DNA from: Dichomitus squalens LYAD-421 SS1
Taxonomy: Eukaryota > Basidiomycota > Agaricomycetes > Polyporales > Polyporaceae
Assembly (NCBI RefSeq): GCF_000275845.1
Contig: NW_006766889.1
Location: 39,401-103,400, forward strand
Direction: 5' to 3'
Length of the DNA: 64,000 nucleotides
Below the pieces are notes generated by a model. That model saw nothing but the letters and a program-made list of their open reading frames with translations. It ran no database searches and was not told where the DNA came from. The number at the start of each line of letters is the position of its first letter. Positions within the stretch are counted from its first letter, which is position 1. Below are positions 1 through 12,867 of the stretch, in pieces. The translations under genes were made by a program, and so were the position numbers.

Positions 1-1446
<1,446 letters not shown>

Positions 1447-1865
1447 GGTGAATGCCACGAAGGCTGAGGCGTATTACGGTGAGAGTGTAAGGTGCGCGTA
1501 GTGGAGGAGGAACAGGTGCCGGGCAGTACGCAGGCGCGAGCAAGTACGCCCGGCGCCTATTACTTTGTGGCATTTGGGCCCACAAGTCCGGGCTTGGCCC
1601 GGCTGTGACACGCACTTCCATCTCACGCTCCAACTCACCGACTGCCACCCAAGCCTGCTTCAAACCCAATCCTGCCACTACCGCTCCGGAACAGCAATCA
1701 CGCTGTAGAGCTGCTCAAACTGCCGGCGGCCAAAGAATATTCTTGCGACACGACATTTGACGCACGAGAAGCGTTCCTCATAAGACATAGCCACTCAACT
1801 TTGCTCCCTGGCCTATAAAGCACGATCTGCAACAGCGATCGAAACCATCACAGTTTATCTCTGGT
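1447..1865. promoter_or_regulatory. Divergent promoter region (Miro / F-box gene)
   Basis: This 0.4 kb gap separates two genes transcribed away from each other. A TATA-like CTATAAAG lies near 1812-1819, about 50 bases before the first plus-strand ATG at 1866, and suits the F-box gene. No TATA-like element was seen on the Miro side. Confidence 0.5.
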
Positions 1866-3901
1866 ATGTCCTGCATACGCTACTACAGATCCGGCGTATC
1901 CGCTATAGCTGTCCGGAAAGGCAGACTCAGGCTGGGTCCTCCCATGCTTGCGGATGTCCTTCCCAGTGACATCTGGATCACTATCCTCCACCATCTCGAG
2001 GTCGCCGACCTCGCCAAGCTCGCACAGACGTCACGATATTTTTTTACCTTGGTATGTCTCGAGCCCATCGCATAGCGACTAACATGCGAGCGTGTTTCAG
2101 GTAAACGAATATGGCTGGAAGATCCATCTGAAGGCGAACTCTCGGACTGCATGGAGCCTATCCAAATCCCTGCAGCTTTGGACACCGTACGCACAGGTCC
2201 GGTGAGTGTCTCTTCTGATGAGTCATCGCGTCTTCCATTTGGCTGTCAATCCCATGCGGTCATGACATCCATCAATCCACCTTTCCAAATTCACTGGACA
2301 TAAGTTTCATCGTTGCGCGAAAACTTTCTCTTCCGGTGGGAAGTCCACCAGGGTCTCTCCCACCTGAGTGGTCATGACATCACATACCTTCGCATCCTCT
2401 ATGAGCCTCGTGCAGAAGCATTCCTACCAGGACTGAGGGAGTTCCATTCCTCGTAGTCCCTGGCCGCCGTTTCCCGAGGGAACAGGACAATCGCGATAGA
2501 GACCTACGCGAGTGTCCCGTTTCCCTCCCCAACTACTTTGCTAGCGACTGCGTAGTCGACGTCGCCGTCACCTCACGGGCGCGATCTATGTTATATATTG
2601 ACATCGTCATCTACATTTGCGCATTGACAAACGCACCTCATACTGACCTCACGCTCTGTAGACATCACACGATCACCGATCGTAATTGGTCGGCCCCCCG
2701 TTTCGTCGCGAGGCCCTTAGCGTCCAAATGGACGGGCAAGCTCCAACCCCATCTCGCCATTAATGGCTCTCGCCTATTCGTAGCCGCTGCTAGCCACATC
2801 TATTCATACAAATTCGGGCGCTCAGAAGACCCGGCTTCCGCCCCGAGCATCCAGTTCGAGTGCGCGTACATGACCAACAGGGTCCTGCAGGCCGCCCGCG
2901 ATATCACGAGTATAGAGTGCGTCCCCGATGGTGGGTTCGATCGCACTGTATACGTGGGATACGCTGATGGCACGCTCGAGCGTGTTGTTCTGCCCGCGTG
3001 CAAGCCTGGCGCTCAGAGCCCCGTCCACCCCGAAGCCACCCATCGGGAGAAGAAGCCGTATCACGGCACTGACGCGGTCGAGAGCATCTCGACCAACGGA
3101 GACCACATCCTCTCCTTGTCCTCGAGCGGCACTGCGGTCTTCTTCTCGAACTCCGTGACCGACTCTCCACCGCAGTTCATCGAGCTTCGCGTGCGCAGCT
3201 GGGCCACGCATCTCTCGAATAAACACGCGGTCCTCGGCGCGTCGTCACTAACGCCGCTCACGGTGCACGCCCTTCAGGAATCCCGCATTTCGTCCACCCC
3301 GTCCCACATCCTCACAAACTCCACGCACGATGACCACCCGCGCGCGTCCGCGGTATACGGCATCAGCGGTGCGCCCCGATCCGCGCCCTGGGGTGCGTCC
3401 GAGAGCGTGGTCATCTCGGGGTGGTACGATGGTGTCGTGAACGTGCACGATCTTCGGTCCTCCCGCCGCGCTCACCGCATCCCCGGCGTGTCCTCATACC
3501 CATCCGGTGGGGCGCTCTACCCGGTGATGAGCATGTGCGACCCCTGGCTGTTCGAGCCCATCTACGACGTCTCTGCCGGCGGCGGCAACGGGTGCCACAT
3601 CGCGGCGGGGACGGCGCGGCACAGCGTGGTCGCGTTCTGGGACGTCCGCGCGGCGAACCGCGGGTGGAGCGTACATGCGCCTGGCAACGACTCTTCGCCG
3701 GTGTACTCGGTGAAGCTGGAGAGCTCGCGGCTCTTTGGTGCGACGCAGTCGAGGCCGTTCGTGTTCGACTTTGGTCCGGGGGCGAAGGAGGAGACGTATC
3801 CCCCGCTGACGAGACCGCCCAAGGAGGACGGGCTGAAGCGCCGCGATAGCAGCGGGGTGGGCTTCTATGTGACGAGATATGGACACACGCGTCCCCACTA
3901 A
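1866..3901 (+). CDS. F-box protein
   Basis: This is a probable substrate-recognition subunit of an SCF ubiquitin ligase. The F-box is LPSDIWITILHHLEVADLAK, starting about 30 residues into the protein. Exons are 1866-2051, 2101-2201 and 2662-3901, and the joins keep frame to give about 508 residues. The large third exon has repeated beta-rich segments ending in short hydrophobic or aromatic motifs (VVISGWYDGVVNVHDL, VVAFWDVRAANRGW), consistent with a beta-propeller-like substrate domain, although canonical WD40 repeats are not clear. ATG 1866 is the first after a TATA-like box; ATG 1944, directly before the F-box, is an alternative start. Intron 2 (2202-2661, 460 nt) is far longer than its neighbours. 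The substrate is unknown. Confidence 0.8.
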
Positions 3902-4409
3902 TACTAGAAGAACTAAGAGAATGTACAATACGGATCCGTCAAATGCTGTTTCGGACAAGATATCTGTATGGAAAGTGTATACCAGGATCAGTCCAGGCCC
4001 GCCCCACTTGAGTGGAGGAAGGGCTCGACCTGTATCTTAGGCTACCATTTGTGAGCCCGTGTATGGGATATCCCTGGTATGATCACACATTCCATCAACG
4101 AACATTCCGTTGACGGCCGTCCTCTGTTTTTAGGATCCTCGATGTGGTTGTGGTAGATCTCTCATCGGCAGACTGAGAGCGTGCTGTATGCGCCGATAGG
4201 TTCATGGGTACAGTGCGAGCTACGAACCTTCTTCTGTCTTCTGGCACGTATGCTCAAGTTTGTACTCGGAACTACGATGACCGGGTCGATGGCTGCTGAG
4301 ACACGCCGACAGCATTGCCCGTAACAGCCTATGAGCTGATGCTCGCCAGTCGTATATTAAGGATAGTGGTAGGTTCTCATGCATCTCCACAACCTCTTCA
4401 GTTTCCAAC
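3902..4409. other. Intergenic, 0.5 kb
   Basis: This holds the 3' flank of the F-box gene and the 5' flank of the DUF6533 gene. I see no coding sequence or repeat in it. Confidence 0.5.
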
Positions 4410-6173
4410 ATGGCGTCCCCACTTGAAGGTTCTTCTGCCGATGAGATTGTAGCGGTGTACGCTGAAATGTGAGTTCTTTGCTGCACTGTTTGATCACGAT
4501 TGTCGTGACTGTTTACGCTCTCTAGGTTCCCCAACTCCTACTGTGCGATTGCTCTCACAAGTAAGTGTTCAGCATGTAAGGCTCTGCTCATCCTAAGTGA
4601 ATACTACGAAGCCTTCCTTGTGTACGACTGGCTCGGCGCATTCCCTCGCGAAGTACGGTCATATTGGACAAGGCGACCCGGCACTCTGTCTACCTGCCTT
4701 TACTTCAGTATCAGATATATTCCCATAACAGCGCAGCTTTACTCGACGTACCATCAGTTTAGGGCCTTGTCATACGAGGTATGCTGCTCATGTATCTCTA
4801 TGACCTTCATGGCGCTGACCACTGGCCCCTTCCCCCCAAGAGGTATTTTCAGCAACCTTGACAGTTCGGCATGCCATGCTCACCATTGACTTCTGCAGCT
4901 GCGCTAGATTCGGCCCGGTATCATTGGTAGTCGCATATGTATCGCTCATTCCTGCAGCACGTGAGTGTATCTCTTGAAGATAAGGCCCTTAGTGAACTGA
5001 TGTTTTGTTCTTCAGTGTTCTCGGCTGCGCGGGCATACGCCTTAAGTCGACGTCGAATCCTGGCATTCGTCATATTCTCTCTCCTGTTTGTATCTTTCGC
5101 GACCAATCTGGTAAGACATCCCTGCTACGTGGAACGAGTACTGAACGAACATTCGGATCGACTAGACGCGAGTGGCGTATAATGTTTCCGGCGTCGTGTT
5201 ACCCATGCTAGGGTGTTTGGTCACCGATAACTTTCCGGTCCGCCTTGGTCATATGTAAGTAGTCTACATGCCACCAGATGTCGCCCACACGCTAATTTAT
5301 TATAGATGTTCGTGTGATGATATTACTCCGCCTTCTCGGCTACTAACACTTCTCGATGATAAGTTACAATCGTCAACCGATCCAGCACCATTCTTGCTGA
5401 CACCTTCCTCATTGCAATGACGTGGAGCTATTTGCCTGGACGTTCCGAGCTAAATTCAAGGGGCGTTCTGAATGGCGGGAACCTCATAAATATCATGCTG
5501 CGTGACGGTGCGTCGTATATCGCGTGCCTCGCTCATAGCTTACTCATGGGTAGGAATCCAGGGACACTTTATTTCATGTGAGCATAGGTGTCGTCATGAA
5601 TGAATATGGCCACTCACGACCATCGCAAGCCTACTGCTGATGCTCAACATCCTACAGTTGGTTTCCACAGAGTTATCGGTGCATATTTCGTGCCCTTCCA
5701 TTCCACCTTGCGTCCCCTCCTCTAATTGTCCAAACCTGCTGTAGGTCTTGACTGATGAGCCAGGTAGCATAATTGCCGTCCTCGTAAGCCCGTGAGGAGC
5801 TCCGCTATTTTCCCAGCCCCGTCCCCTCTACCGCTCACGTCATCATCCTGCTCTTAGTATCTCATCCGTTCTCATGGCTCACTTCCTCCTCGATCTCCAA
5901 GAAGCTTACCAGAGGAAAGTGGTGTGCTCCTCTTCCGATGGGGCATCAGATGCCTTCCAGAGTCTCAGCATTCGGTCGCTTAGCTTTGCACGCGATCCGT
6001 TCTCGCCAGACGCCCTCACGGAACTCGCTTCCCTAGACGACGAGTTCGTGGACCAGACGGAGCCGCACGCACACCGAACGAACAGGCGCATGCGACTTAG
6101 CGACGAAGAATCCGGACACGAACTTCGCCTTCAAGGATGTTCGACGCAACTTGTCACACGTGTGGAAGATTGA
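4410..6173 (+). CDS. DUF6533 multi-pass membrane protein
   Basis: This is an integral membrane protein of the DUF6533 family, which is abundant in Agaricomycetes and has no established function. The signature begins in the third exon with AFLVYDWLGAFPREVRSYW, followed by YFSIRYIPI. Later exons give further membrane segments (FGPVSLVVAYVSLIPAA, ILAFVIFSLLFVSF), a GC-containing loop (YNVSGVVLPMLGC), STILADTFLIAMTWSYL, LRDGTLYFM and LLLMLNILQLVSTEL. The typical end, SSVLMAHFLLDLQEAYQ, follows, then a hydrophilic tail rich in acidic and basic residues that stops at 6173. The start at 4410 (MASPLEGSSADEIVAVYAEM) fits the family. About ten short introns are needed, and each was placed by splice signals and family pattern, so some borders may be off. 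The gene appears intact. Receptor-like topology has been suggested for such families, but that is inference. Confidence 0.75.
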
Positions 6174-7170
6174 TCTCCATGGCAAACGATTCTCAGGAGT
6201 GCATAAGTCGAGACGATAGATGGCAAAGGACGTTAGACGAATTTTCCACGTTGATTCTACGTTGACTAGGTCGCATGGTCGAGACGCCGGGGCAGATAGT
6301 GCATGCTGGACTTGCTTCCAACTCAACCTCGCCAATCTTGTAGCATCTTCTTGACCTATCTTGCATAGTTTCTTGCTAGGTCGATTCTGTGGCGCAGTTG
6401 AACGTCATGAGTGTTGCGCATTTCTTGGACGTTTTGTATTGCATCTGTATGCTTCGGGAAATACCATCTCTCGCTAGAGGAATCCAATGCGTCTCAGGCT
6501 GCACTCTCCTTGTCAGATCTTCCTGGACTCCGCATCTCGTTAACGGGATTGGGCGATGTGCCGGCTATGTAGCAGCTGATTTCCCTGAACGGAATGCGAG
6601 GTTACCGTCAATTGACATTGTGAGTACATCCATCCCCTTAGGCTACAACGAGGTCGAGAATCTTCTGAGCTGACCTCAGACACTCCATTAAGATGAAGTG
6701 ATGATATCGGTAAGATGATGATCTGGGGGAAATATTGAGGAGATATCAACACGAGGAAACGGGCATAGACACATGGTTAAGATACAGTGAAGACGAAGCG
6801 TAAACTGACAGGCGAGCGAATCAAGGTACTCTAGAATCATATAAGATTTGAAAACCCAGGAGAGGGTGAAAGAACCGCTCACGGGTGATCCGATACAGAA
6901 GTCAAGAAGTCAAGAGACAGAAACGAATTACGATAGACTGGGAGGCGGACGGACGCAGTGGTATGTGGTGGCATCATTGGCTACAAAGACAACGACAGGA
7001 ATCCAGGCGAACCCCAAAATGGGCGCATACAAGCATGAAGAGATAAAGGGAACAGAGCGCAAGCCATAGCGTCCCAAGAAGCAACGGTGGAATGAGTACG
7101 GATGATGATAGGCCGTGTAATCGAGTCGAACGTCGCGTAACGCGTAGTACATATGTAAAGATGCGAGAAA
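6174..7170. other. Intergenic, 1 kb between convergent genes
   Basis: This holds the 3' flanks of the DUF6533 gene (plus) and the coiled-coil gene (minus). Small open frames on both strands look like chance. I saw no repeat or RNA gene. Confidence 0.45.
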
Positions 7171-8550
7171 CTATCGTTTGAGTGTATAGGTAATCGTCCG
7201 GCTCGAGGTACTGGAGGATATCCCCAAGTCGACCTTGACGTCGCGTCTCTTCTTCCAGAATTTGGGAAACGTCGATACCGTCCTTCGAGGTTTCGTACCC
7301 AAGGCGGCAAGGTTGAACTGCTGCATGGCTAGCAGCTGGGCCTTGAGCATCGCAATCTCGATCGCCTGCTCGTTGACACATCTCGTATTCTCTTTCTACA
7401 GAGCAGTTCAACCATAACCCAGCAAAGCTCATGCGGAGGGAACATACCTCTGACGCACGGAGCTCCCTAAGTTGGGCCTGTGCGACGTCACGATATCTCG
7501 TCAACTCGTCCTCGGCCGACGCCCTCAGCGCGATCTCGTGCGCGAGCATCCTCTCCGTCTCCTGGAGCCTCGCCTGGAGACGCATATCGTCAAAACGCGT
7601 GGGGTAGGCTTCAAGGTCTTCGATGGTCGCCAGCAGAGCCTTCTCCCGCATCTTCCAGGACTCCTTCGCGTTCTCGAGAGTGTTGGCACGAGTGAGCGCG
7701 TCGTCTTTCTCTTCCCTGAGAGCGGCTGTCCTAGCCGTCATGGAGGCGATAGTGTGTCTGGCGGCGGCTAGCTCTGCGGTCAGGTCTGACACCTGGTGAT
7801 TTCTCTGGACTCCCGTTAGATTGAAGCCGGCGATGAGGACCTCCAGATTGCGTTCGGCTAAGATAGGTGATTTGTGTGGACCAGGGTGCACGACTATGGA
7901 CATGCGAGGATGATCACAGAGAGTATCGTGGCGTAATCTAGGTGTAGGAGAGGTAGTTCGATTTCGTACTTCTCTTGTCGACCAGGACCGTTGTTCCGCT
8001 GAAGTTTGAGCCGGTGTAGTATGAGAGAGTAGATCGTCTTGACGTCGATGTTGAGAATGATTCCTCCAACGACCTCAAAAGAGTTGAACATGAGCGGCCA
8101 TGGCCACTAGAAGAGCAAAACACACCAGAAGAATACGACCATTAAGCCAGGTGACGGGAGGAGAAGGAAGAGAGGAATGTCGATCCCGCAGCAGTCGGAG
8201 ATCGTCTCGAGAGCACCTTGGGCGATGACATCTGAGATGACAGGCAGAAGCGAGTACGCAACAATGATGGAGACGTGGCAGAAGAGCCAGATGTGGGGAA
8301 TCGGGCTAGGAAATGTGGCGAGGATTGCGAAGATGGTGTGAAACTGGGTCCCAATTGCTAACATGATGGCAGGTACGGCGCGGATCAAGAAGGGATCGGA
8401 ACACGAGCTGCAACATCCAGGGGAGAGATCGCGTTTGAGGACACAGGTGAAGATCGTAGTGGTTGGGAGCGTTTGTGGGACGGAAAGCAAACCGTGGGGC
8501 GAGCTGGCGGGCCGTTGTTTGGTACCCTGACGACTGCTACCGATCGTCAC
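7171..8550 (-). CDS. Serine-rich protein with C-terminal coiled coil
   Basis: I do not recognise the family. The best-supported part is the C-terminal half. From about 7890 downward the minus strand encodes a long heptad-like coiled coil (VSDLTAELAAARHTIASMTA, ALREEKDDALTRANTLENAK, ALLATIEDLEAYPTRFDDMR). A short intron starts at GTATGTTCC, and the next exon continues the coil (EQAIEIAMLKAQLLAMQQF), followed by a basic stretch FPKFWKKRRD and the end TITYTLKR with stop at 7171. Upstream exons appear serine-rich (for example SRRSTLSYYTGSNFSGTTVL near 8000 and a Ser/Pro-rich frame near 8150-8350), joined by two short introns. The start codon is unresolved, and 8550 is only an approximate 5' limit. 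A cytoskeletal or scaffold role would be a guess. Confidence 0.5.
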
Positions 8551-9242
8551 ATATCCTTGTGCGTGTGAAGCATCGCCGGTGCCGTATTCCAGGTGGGCTG
8601 ATGAAACGGAACCCTGTTTGCTCCACCGAAAGACTCACGTCCGCTGTGTTCACTCAGAGAAGGTAGTATCCGCCTGTTCGGCTTACACTGGGTGTAGGAC
8701 ACAGGACTTAGCATCCAAGCCTTAGTTGATTTTGATAGGTCTGAAAGGGGTTACTGAATGCATGCCTACTATCGTCACTTACATTCCTAGTACGATTCGA
8801 GTACGCTTCGACTGGACGGAGGGGTGTGTAAATGTAAGTAAGCGCCAATCAGGACGAATTTGAGCTTGGTTAGTAGACACGTAAACACGTGACGTGATGT
8901 GATGTCGAGTTGCTCTGTTGTTAGAACCCGGCTTGCTTTTGCAGTTGTTCCACAGAAAGGTCAGATGATGCAACAAAACAGCGAACACCAGGATGGAAGG
9001 AAGAAACAGGACTCAGGTATTTCCGAGGCAACGCTCGAGGGACATCGCGGCATCGATGCACAAGTGGCAGGTGCATCGTAATTCGTGCTTCATGTTAGAT
9101 AATTATATTATACTAGGCAACAGTACAAGGAACGTTGTCATCAACAGGATACATGTGCGCGTTGCACCCGGCAGCGAGTCGCGAATGCACGCCACGCGCC
9201 TATGACCCGAAGGAAGGCACTACCGCTCGTATGATGGCAACT
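8551..9242. other. Intergenic, 0.7 kb
   Basis: This is the 5' flank of the coiled-coil gene, up to the edge of the inverted duplication near 9243. It may contain the unresolved first exon of that gene. Nothing else was recognised. Confidence 0.4.
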
Positions 9243-11150
9243 TCGTGCATTGTCCGGTATCTTCAGGCGTCTTCCGCATCGCAGACTCCAAATTATCCGG
9301 CATCCTAGACACCCTCTCTGTGGCAGGTATGACAAGACCCCGTTCTGCTCAAGCCAAATTGCGATACTCAATGTGCTCCCCACGGGGGAGAACCGGAGAA
9401 CTCAAAATTTGCCACGCCCTTCCGAGTCAAAACCGGCGCTCGTCCTGCTCTGTGGACGTCGCCTCTAACCCAACTGCGACACGAACACATGCGCACACAA
9501 GACTCGAAATCTGAGATGATGCCCACCCGCCGGCCGCCCGCCCGTGCAGCCAGATCCCAGTCCCTTACCCTGCCAGCTCAGCCTCTGGTGTCACCATTCC
9601 TCAAGGGATATGGGATGGAATCCCCCCGTTCGCCGAAACCGAATACGAGGAGGCCGCAGTCCTGATAACAGTACGAAACAAAAAGGAAAACCGAAAATAG
9701 AGCCTGCCGAAACCGACCAACTTGAAGTCGAAACCGAAACATGTCGAAACCAAAGCAATCTCACGCGAACCAGAGCCAGAAACAGAACAGCCGGAACCAA
9801 GGACCGCTCTGAAAGAAAGACACCACGCCGCACGGGGACACCAGGGGCCAGCCCGACGTCCTCGCCAAACACACCACACACTCCTCACGAAGAGAAAACC
9901 GAGTCACCGCGCCGATGTCCAACTTGAAGAATTCGGTGCTCAGCCAGTGGCTGAGTGGGATCAGGATCATGAACGGCAAGTAGCCACCCCACCGTTCACT
10001 TCTCCCTCACGCCCCACCTCTGTCTTACCGTGCAGCTCCCTCAGACGATGAACAATCTCCTCAGGAGCTGCCGCCAGTCCAATCCCCATATCTTGCGAGA
10101 AGGAAGTGACGCCGAAAGTCGTCGCTCTTGCTCGTCGTCCTCGAATTCGACCCAGACCCAGCCAGAGTCTGGATCGCCTGCTGCACGCTGCCATTCATCG
10201 TCGCCCACGGTCGAGATCGAAGCAAGCGAGAATTCGAGTGAGTCGAAGTGGTTGGCCATGAACTCGAAGTGGGCGTCGTGGTGGTTGAAGTTCAAGTCGT
10301 CCCAATTGGTCGCGTCGAAGTCGGTCGTGTCCGAATCGGAATCCGTCGATTCAGAGTCCGGGTCAATGCTGTCAACTGAAGGTCCCGCCTCGTCAGTGTC
10401 GTTCTCTAAGCCGTCCTCTTCATCTTCCTCCTTGATGTCGTCGAGTGAGGGCCTTGAGGCGACCTTGGACCGATCGTTGGCGAGGAAGATGCGCTGGAGA
10501 AGGCTACGGTTGCTGGTCGAGTTGGTCGGGTCGGTCGCGGCCGAGCGGTCGCCCTCTTCTTTCTCGTCCTCATCCTCGTGTTCTTCGTTGTCGTCCTCGT
10601 CGTCTTCCTCGTGGTTCTCGTCATCTTCGTTGTCGGCTTGTTCCTCGTCCTCGTCTTCTTCCAATATCGTCGTCAGGTAGTGGCCATACTGTCCAAACAT
10701 ACAGGCATCGGAAGCGAAGAACCGGTCGACGTCGAAAGAGCAGGATCGGGCGTCGACTTCATTGGTGTCGAGGGTGGCCTCGCTTGCGTCGTCGGAGAAG
10801 AACTCGTCCTCGACGTCGTCGGCCCAGTTGAAGGCGGAGGTGGGTGTTGCGAACGGATCGCAAACTTGGTCGCCTACAAGGGTTGCCTGAAGGATGTCTT
10901 TTTCAGAAACGGCACTGATGATCTCACCAGGAGAGTTGACCGGGAAGGTGGAGGCGGAGGTGGTGAGGGTAAGAGACATAGCTATGGGGTACTGCGCAGC
11001 AGCGAGAGAAGGTGTGGGCTGGTGAAGGTGCGTGTGGGGTAAGGAGTGGTGGTACGGAGGCAAGGTAGGTGAAGCCGCAGCGAATTCCTGAGGCTGACAT
11101 TTATATGTCGGTATGCAGGCCAGTTCACAATACGCCGAGTTATCTCTTAT
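9243..11150 (-). repeat. Inverted duplication, copy A
   Basis: This block matches 31230-33075 in reverse complement across the acidic-protein gene, about 170 bases of its 5' flank and about 800 bases of its 3' flank. Shared noncoding landmarks include the 5' flank words CTCGCTGCTGCGCAGTACCC and CCGTACCACCACTCCTTACC, and the 3' flank words CAAGGGATATGGGAT and GCAGACTCCAAA. The two copies are about 20 kb apart and face outward. Indels and substitutions in the noncoding parts show that the copies are not recent. Confidence 0.85.
10041..10979 (-). CDS. Acidic protein of unknown function, copy A
   Basis: This is an intronless 312-residue protein starting at ATG 10979. I recognise no domain. The N-terminus is hydrophobic/hydroxyl-rich (MSLTLTTSASTFPVNSPGEI), then comes a conserved segment with FNWADDVEDEF and CSFDVDRFFASDACMFGQYG. 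A long run of Glu and Asp with a few His and Asn follows. Next is a Ser/Asp-rich part, then FNHHDAHFEFMANHFDSLEF, SGWVWVEFEDDEQERR and a basic-aromatic end, WGLDWRQLLRRLFIV. It is a paralogue of the plus-strand gene at 31398-32348: the first 61 residues differ at only four positions. Copy A lacks a six-residue stretch (TASTIC) after WDD. The same frame is open to 11288, but the paralogue begins at the internal ATG and supports 10979. No membrane segment was seen. Both copies being open suggests that the protein is made. Confidence 0.75.
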   Translation of the reverse strand: MSLTLTTSASTFPVNSPGEIISAVSEKDILQATLVGDQVCDPFATPTSAFNWADDVEDEFFSDDASEATLDTNEVDARSCSFDVDRFFASDACMFGQYGHYLTTILEEDEDEEQADNEDDENHEEDDEDDNEEHEDEDEKEEGDRSAATDPTNSTSNRSLLQRIFLANDRSKVASRPSLDDIKEEDEEDGLENDTDEAGPSVDSIDPDSESTDSDSDTTDFDATNWDDLNFNHHDAHFEFMANHFDSLEFSLASISTVGDDEWQRAAGDPDSGWVWVEFEDDEQERRLSASLPSRKIWGLDWRQLLRRLFIV

Positions 11151-11387
11151 GTCTTGCAGGAACATCAAACATAGGCACATACGCATCCCGAGATTCCTGC
11201 AGCTGGTTGTCCGTCGTAGCAAGTCCCTGTGATGCCCTTCACTAACGTCTTGACCGTGGTAAGAACTGAAGAGATATGTACAGAACAAATGTCCAAGACG
11301 TGGGGTTCATCCCACCAGCTTATATCTTCCTGATTGAAAAAGAGTGCTCCATCTAGGCTGCTTCAAAATCAGAAACACGAGAACGTC
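11151..11387. other. Short gap between acidic gene A and PSD
   Basis: This lies outside the duplicated block. It contains the 5' flank of the acidic gene and the 3' flank of the phosphatidylserine decarboxylase. No feature was recognised. Confidence 0.4.
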
Positions 11388-12850
11388 TCACAGATTTGGG
11401 GCCGTCTCCCTCCCGATCTGCATCCCCATCTCAACGTCGATCTCAATCAAGTCTCTACTGGCCTCCTTCAAGTCCTCGTCAAACCGTATTCGCCCTGGCT
11501 CGAAAGCCACCACAATACTACTACCCCCGAACTCGAAGAAGCCGACTTCCTCGCCCTTCTCGATGACAACCTCCTGCCTCGGCGCCTGCGAGCCCGGAAG
11601 TACCGAAGTGATTTTGGGAGAGAGTGTGACGGTGCCAACCTCGAGTGCCCCGATCGCAACGAAGAGTACGTCGCCAAACTCTTTAGTCGAGAGGCAGAAT
11701 GCGCTGCGAGCATTGGCGGCGAGGACATCGATGTCGCTGCGAATGCAGATCGGGTCAACCTGACGGAACCTCTTTCAGTGCACAGCGACTGGAAGTCAGG
11801 CAAGGGCAGCGTACCGAGTAGTAATCTCCATCGAGCTCCTTCCACCACCTGACGAGGCCGCGCACGGGCGAGTGGTAGCGGTGGTAGTCCTGGGGACTAA
11901 GGCGAAAGGACGCCACGGCGCCATTTGCCCAGGGACGCGCTGCGACTTTGTCCTGAATCAACTGCGCGATGGAGAAGTTGCGGCCCTGTTCAACCATCAT
12001 AGAAAATGACGTCAGGGATTACCCATGCAACGTATACGGGGCAGGAGCGATGGGGATGGTAGGCAGCCCACCTTAATCCAGAGCTTGTGCGCGTCATCGA
12101 CGGTGTCGTATACGACCATGCGGCAGTCCGCGACGCAAACTGCTATTGAAGGGTCATCTGGGAATGCTATGGGGCGCGTCCCGGGTTTACTGTAGACAAA
12201 CAATTAGCCTTGTACGGGCTAGGTCGTTGTCAATGCATACAGGTGTCGGATGAAGAAGTCTTGGAAGCTCTACAAGTATTCTCAGCGACATGCTGAGGCA
12301 TCACATGCTAGCACCATACCTTGTACGCGTTGAGATCCGACGGCTCGAATTGGCTCATATCAATCTTGTAATAATCCACAAAGGCCTTGATCTGCTCCCT
12401 TGATCGCGGATCCTCCTGCAGTCGTCTTCAACTTTGGCACCACACCACTCAAGCTCAGATAAGCGCACCTCCTTGCTTTTCGAGTGGTCCGTCTTTTCGT
12501 GCAAGAAGTAGCGAAATAGGTGCGTCCTGTCCACCCATTCCGTGACGGGGTTGAACAGTAGCAGCATTCGTGCCTTCTTCATGAGCGGCATCTGCTCGCG
12601 CACGAGCTCGCCCGTCTTGCGATTCTTCGTGAGCCAGCCTACTTGACGTTGTTGCACCTGGATTCCAGCTTTATTCAGGCGGTCTATGCGTTCCGCCCTC
12701 GCCGATTGCTCACGAGCTTCGCATTCTGCAGTCCGTAATCGACTACCGCATGTGCGTACTGCATTTTGCCTGATTTCCTGCGCGTCTTCCTGTATAAGCT
12801 CGAGTATGTGGTAGAGGAGCCAGGTGAGTAGTATATACGGGCGTCATCAT
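11388..12850 (-). CDS. PSD: Phosphatidylserine decarboxylase, N-terminus unresolved
   Basis: The enzyme converts phosphatidylserine to phosphatidylethanolamine using a pyruvoyl group made by self-cleavage. Visible family features, in order, are VGWLTKNRKTGELVREQMP; FNPVTEWVDRTHLFRYF; REQIKAFVDYYKIDMSQFEP; FPDDPSIAVCVADCRMVVYD; GRNFSIAQLIQDK; and the highly conserved RLSPQDYHRYHSPV. The C-terminal cleavage motif is FGGSS, in EEVGFFEFGGSSIVVAFEPG near 11515-11545, where the serine would become the pyruvoyl group. The stop is at 11388-11390. The exon that holds the first conserved block has no ATG in its own frame and is preceded by TGATGA. An ATG at 12850 lies in another frame and opens a plausible start (MMTPVYTTHLAPLPHTRAYT), so one base of frame shift separates them. 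This could be a missed splice, an assembly error or a lesion. Confidence 0.8.
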
Positions 12851-12867
12851 GCTGAGAGTAGCCGTCT

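Noticed and set aside
8107..8550. Hydrophobic 147-residue minus-strand frame, a possible membrane protein
   Set aside because: A neighbouring frame is Ser-rich and joins by short introns to the coiled-coil exons, and the hydrophobic frame has a stop and no matching continuation. It remains the main alternative for that gene's 5' half.
10030..10680. Plus-strand Ser-rich frame of 216 residues antisense to acidic gene A (and 31697-32341 minus over gene B)
   Set aside because: Reverse reading of Glu/Asp codons gives Ser/Leu-rich frames. The two antisense frames simply mirror the paralogous genes, and splice or start support is lacking.
10980..11288. N-terminal extension of acidic gene A to 11288
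   Set aside because: The paralogue starts at the ATG equivalent to 10979, and the upstream part is outside conserved coding sequence.
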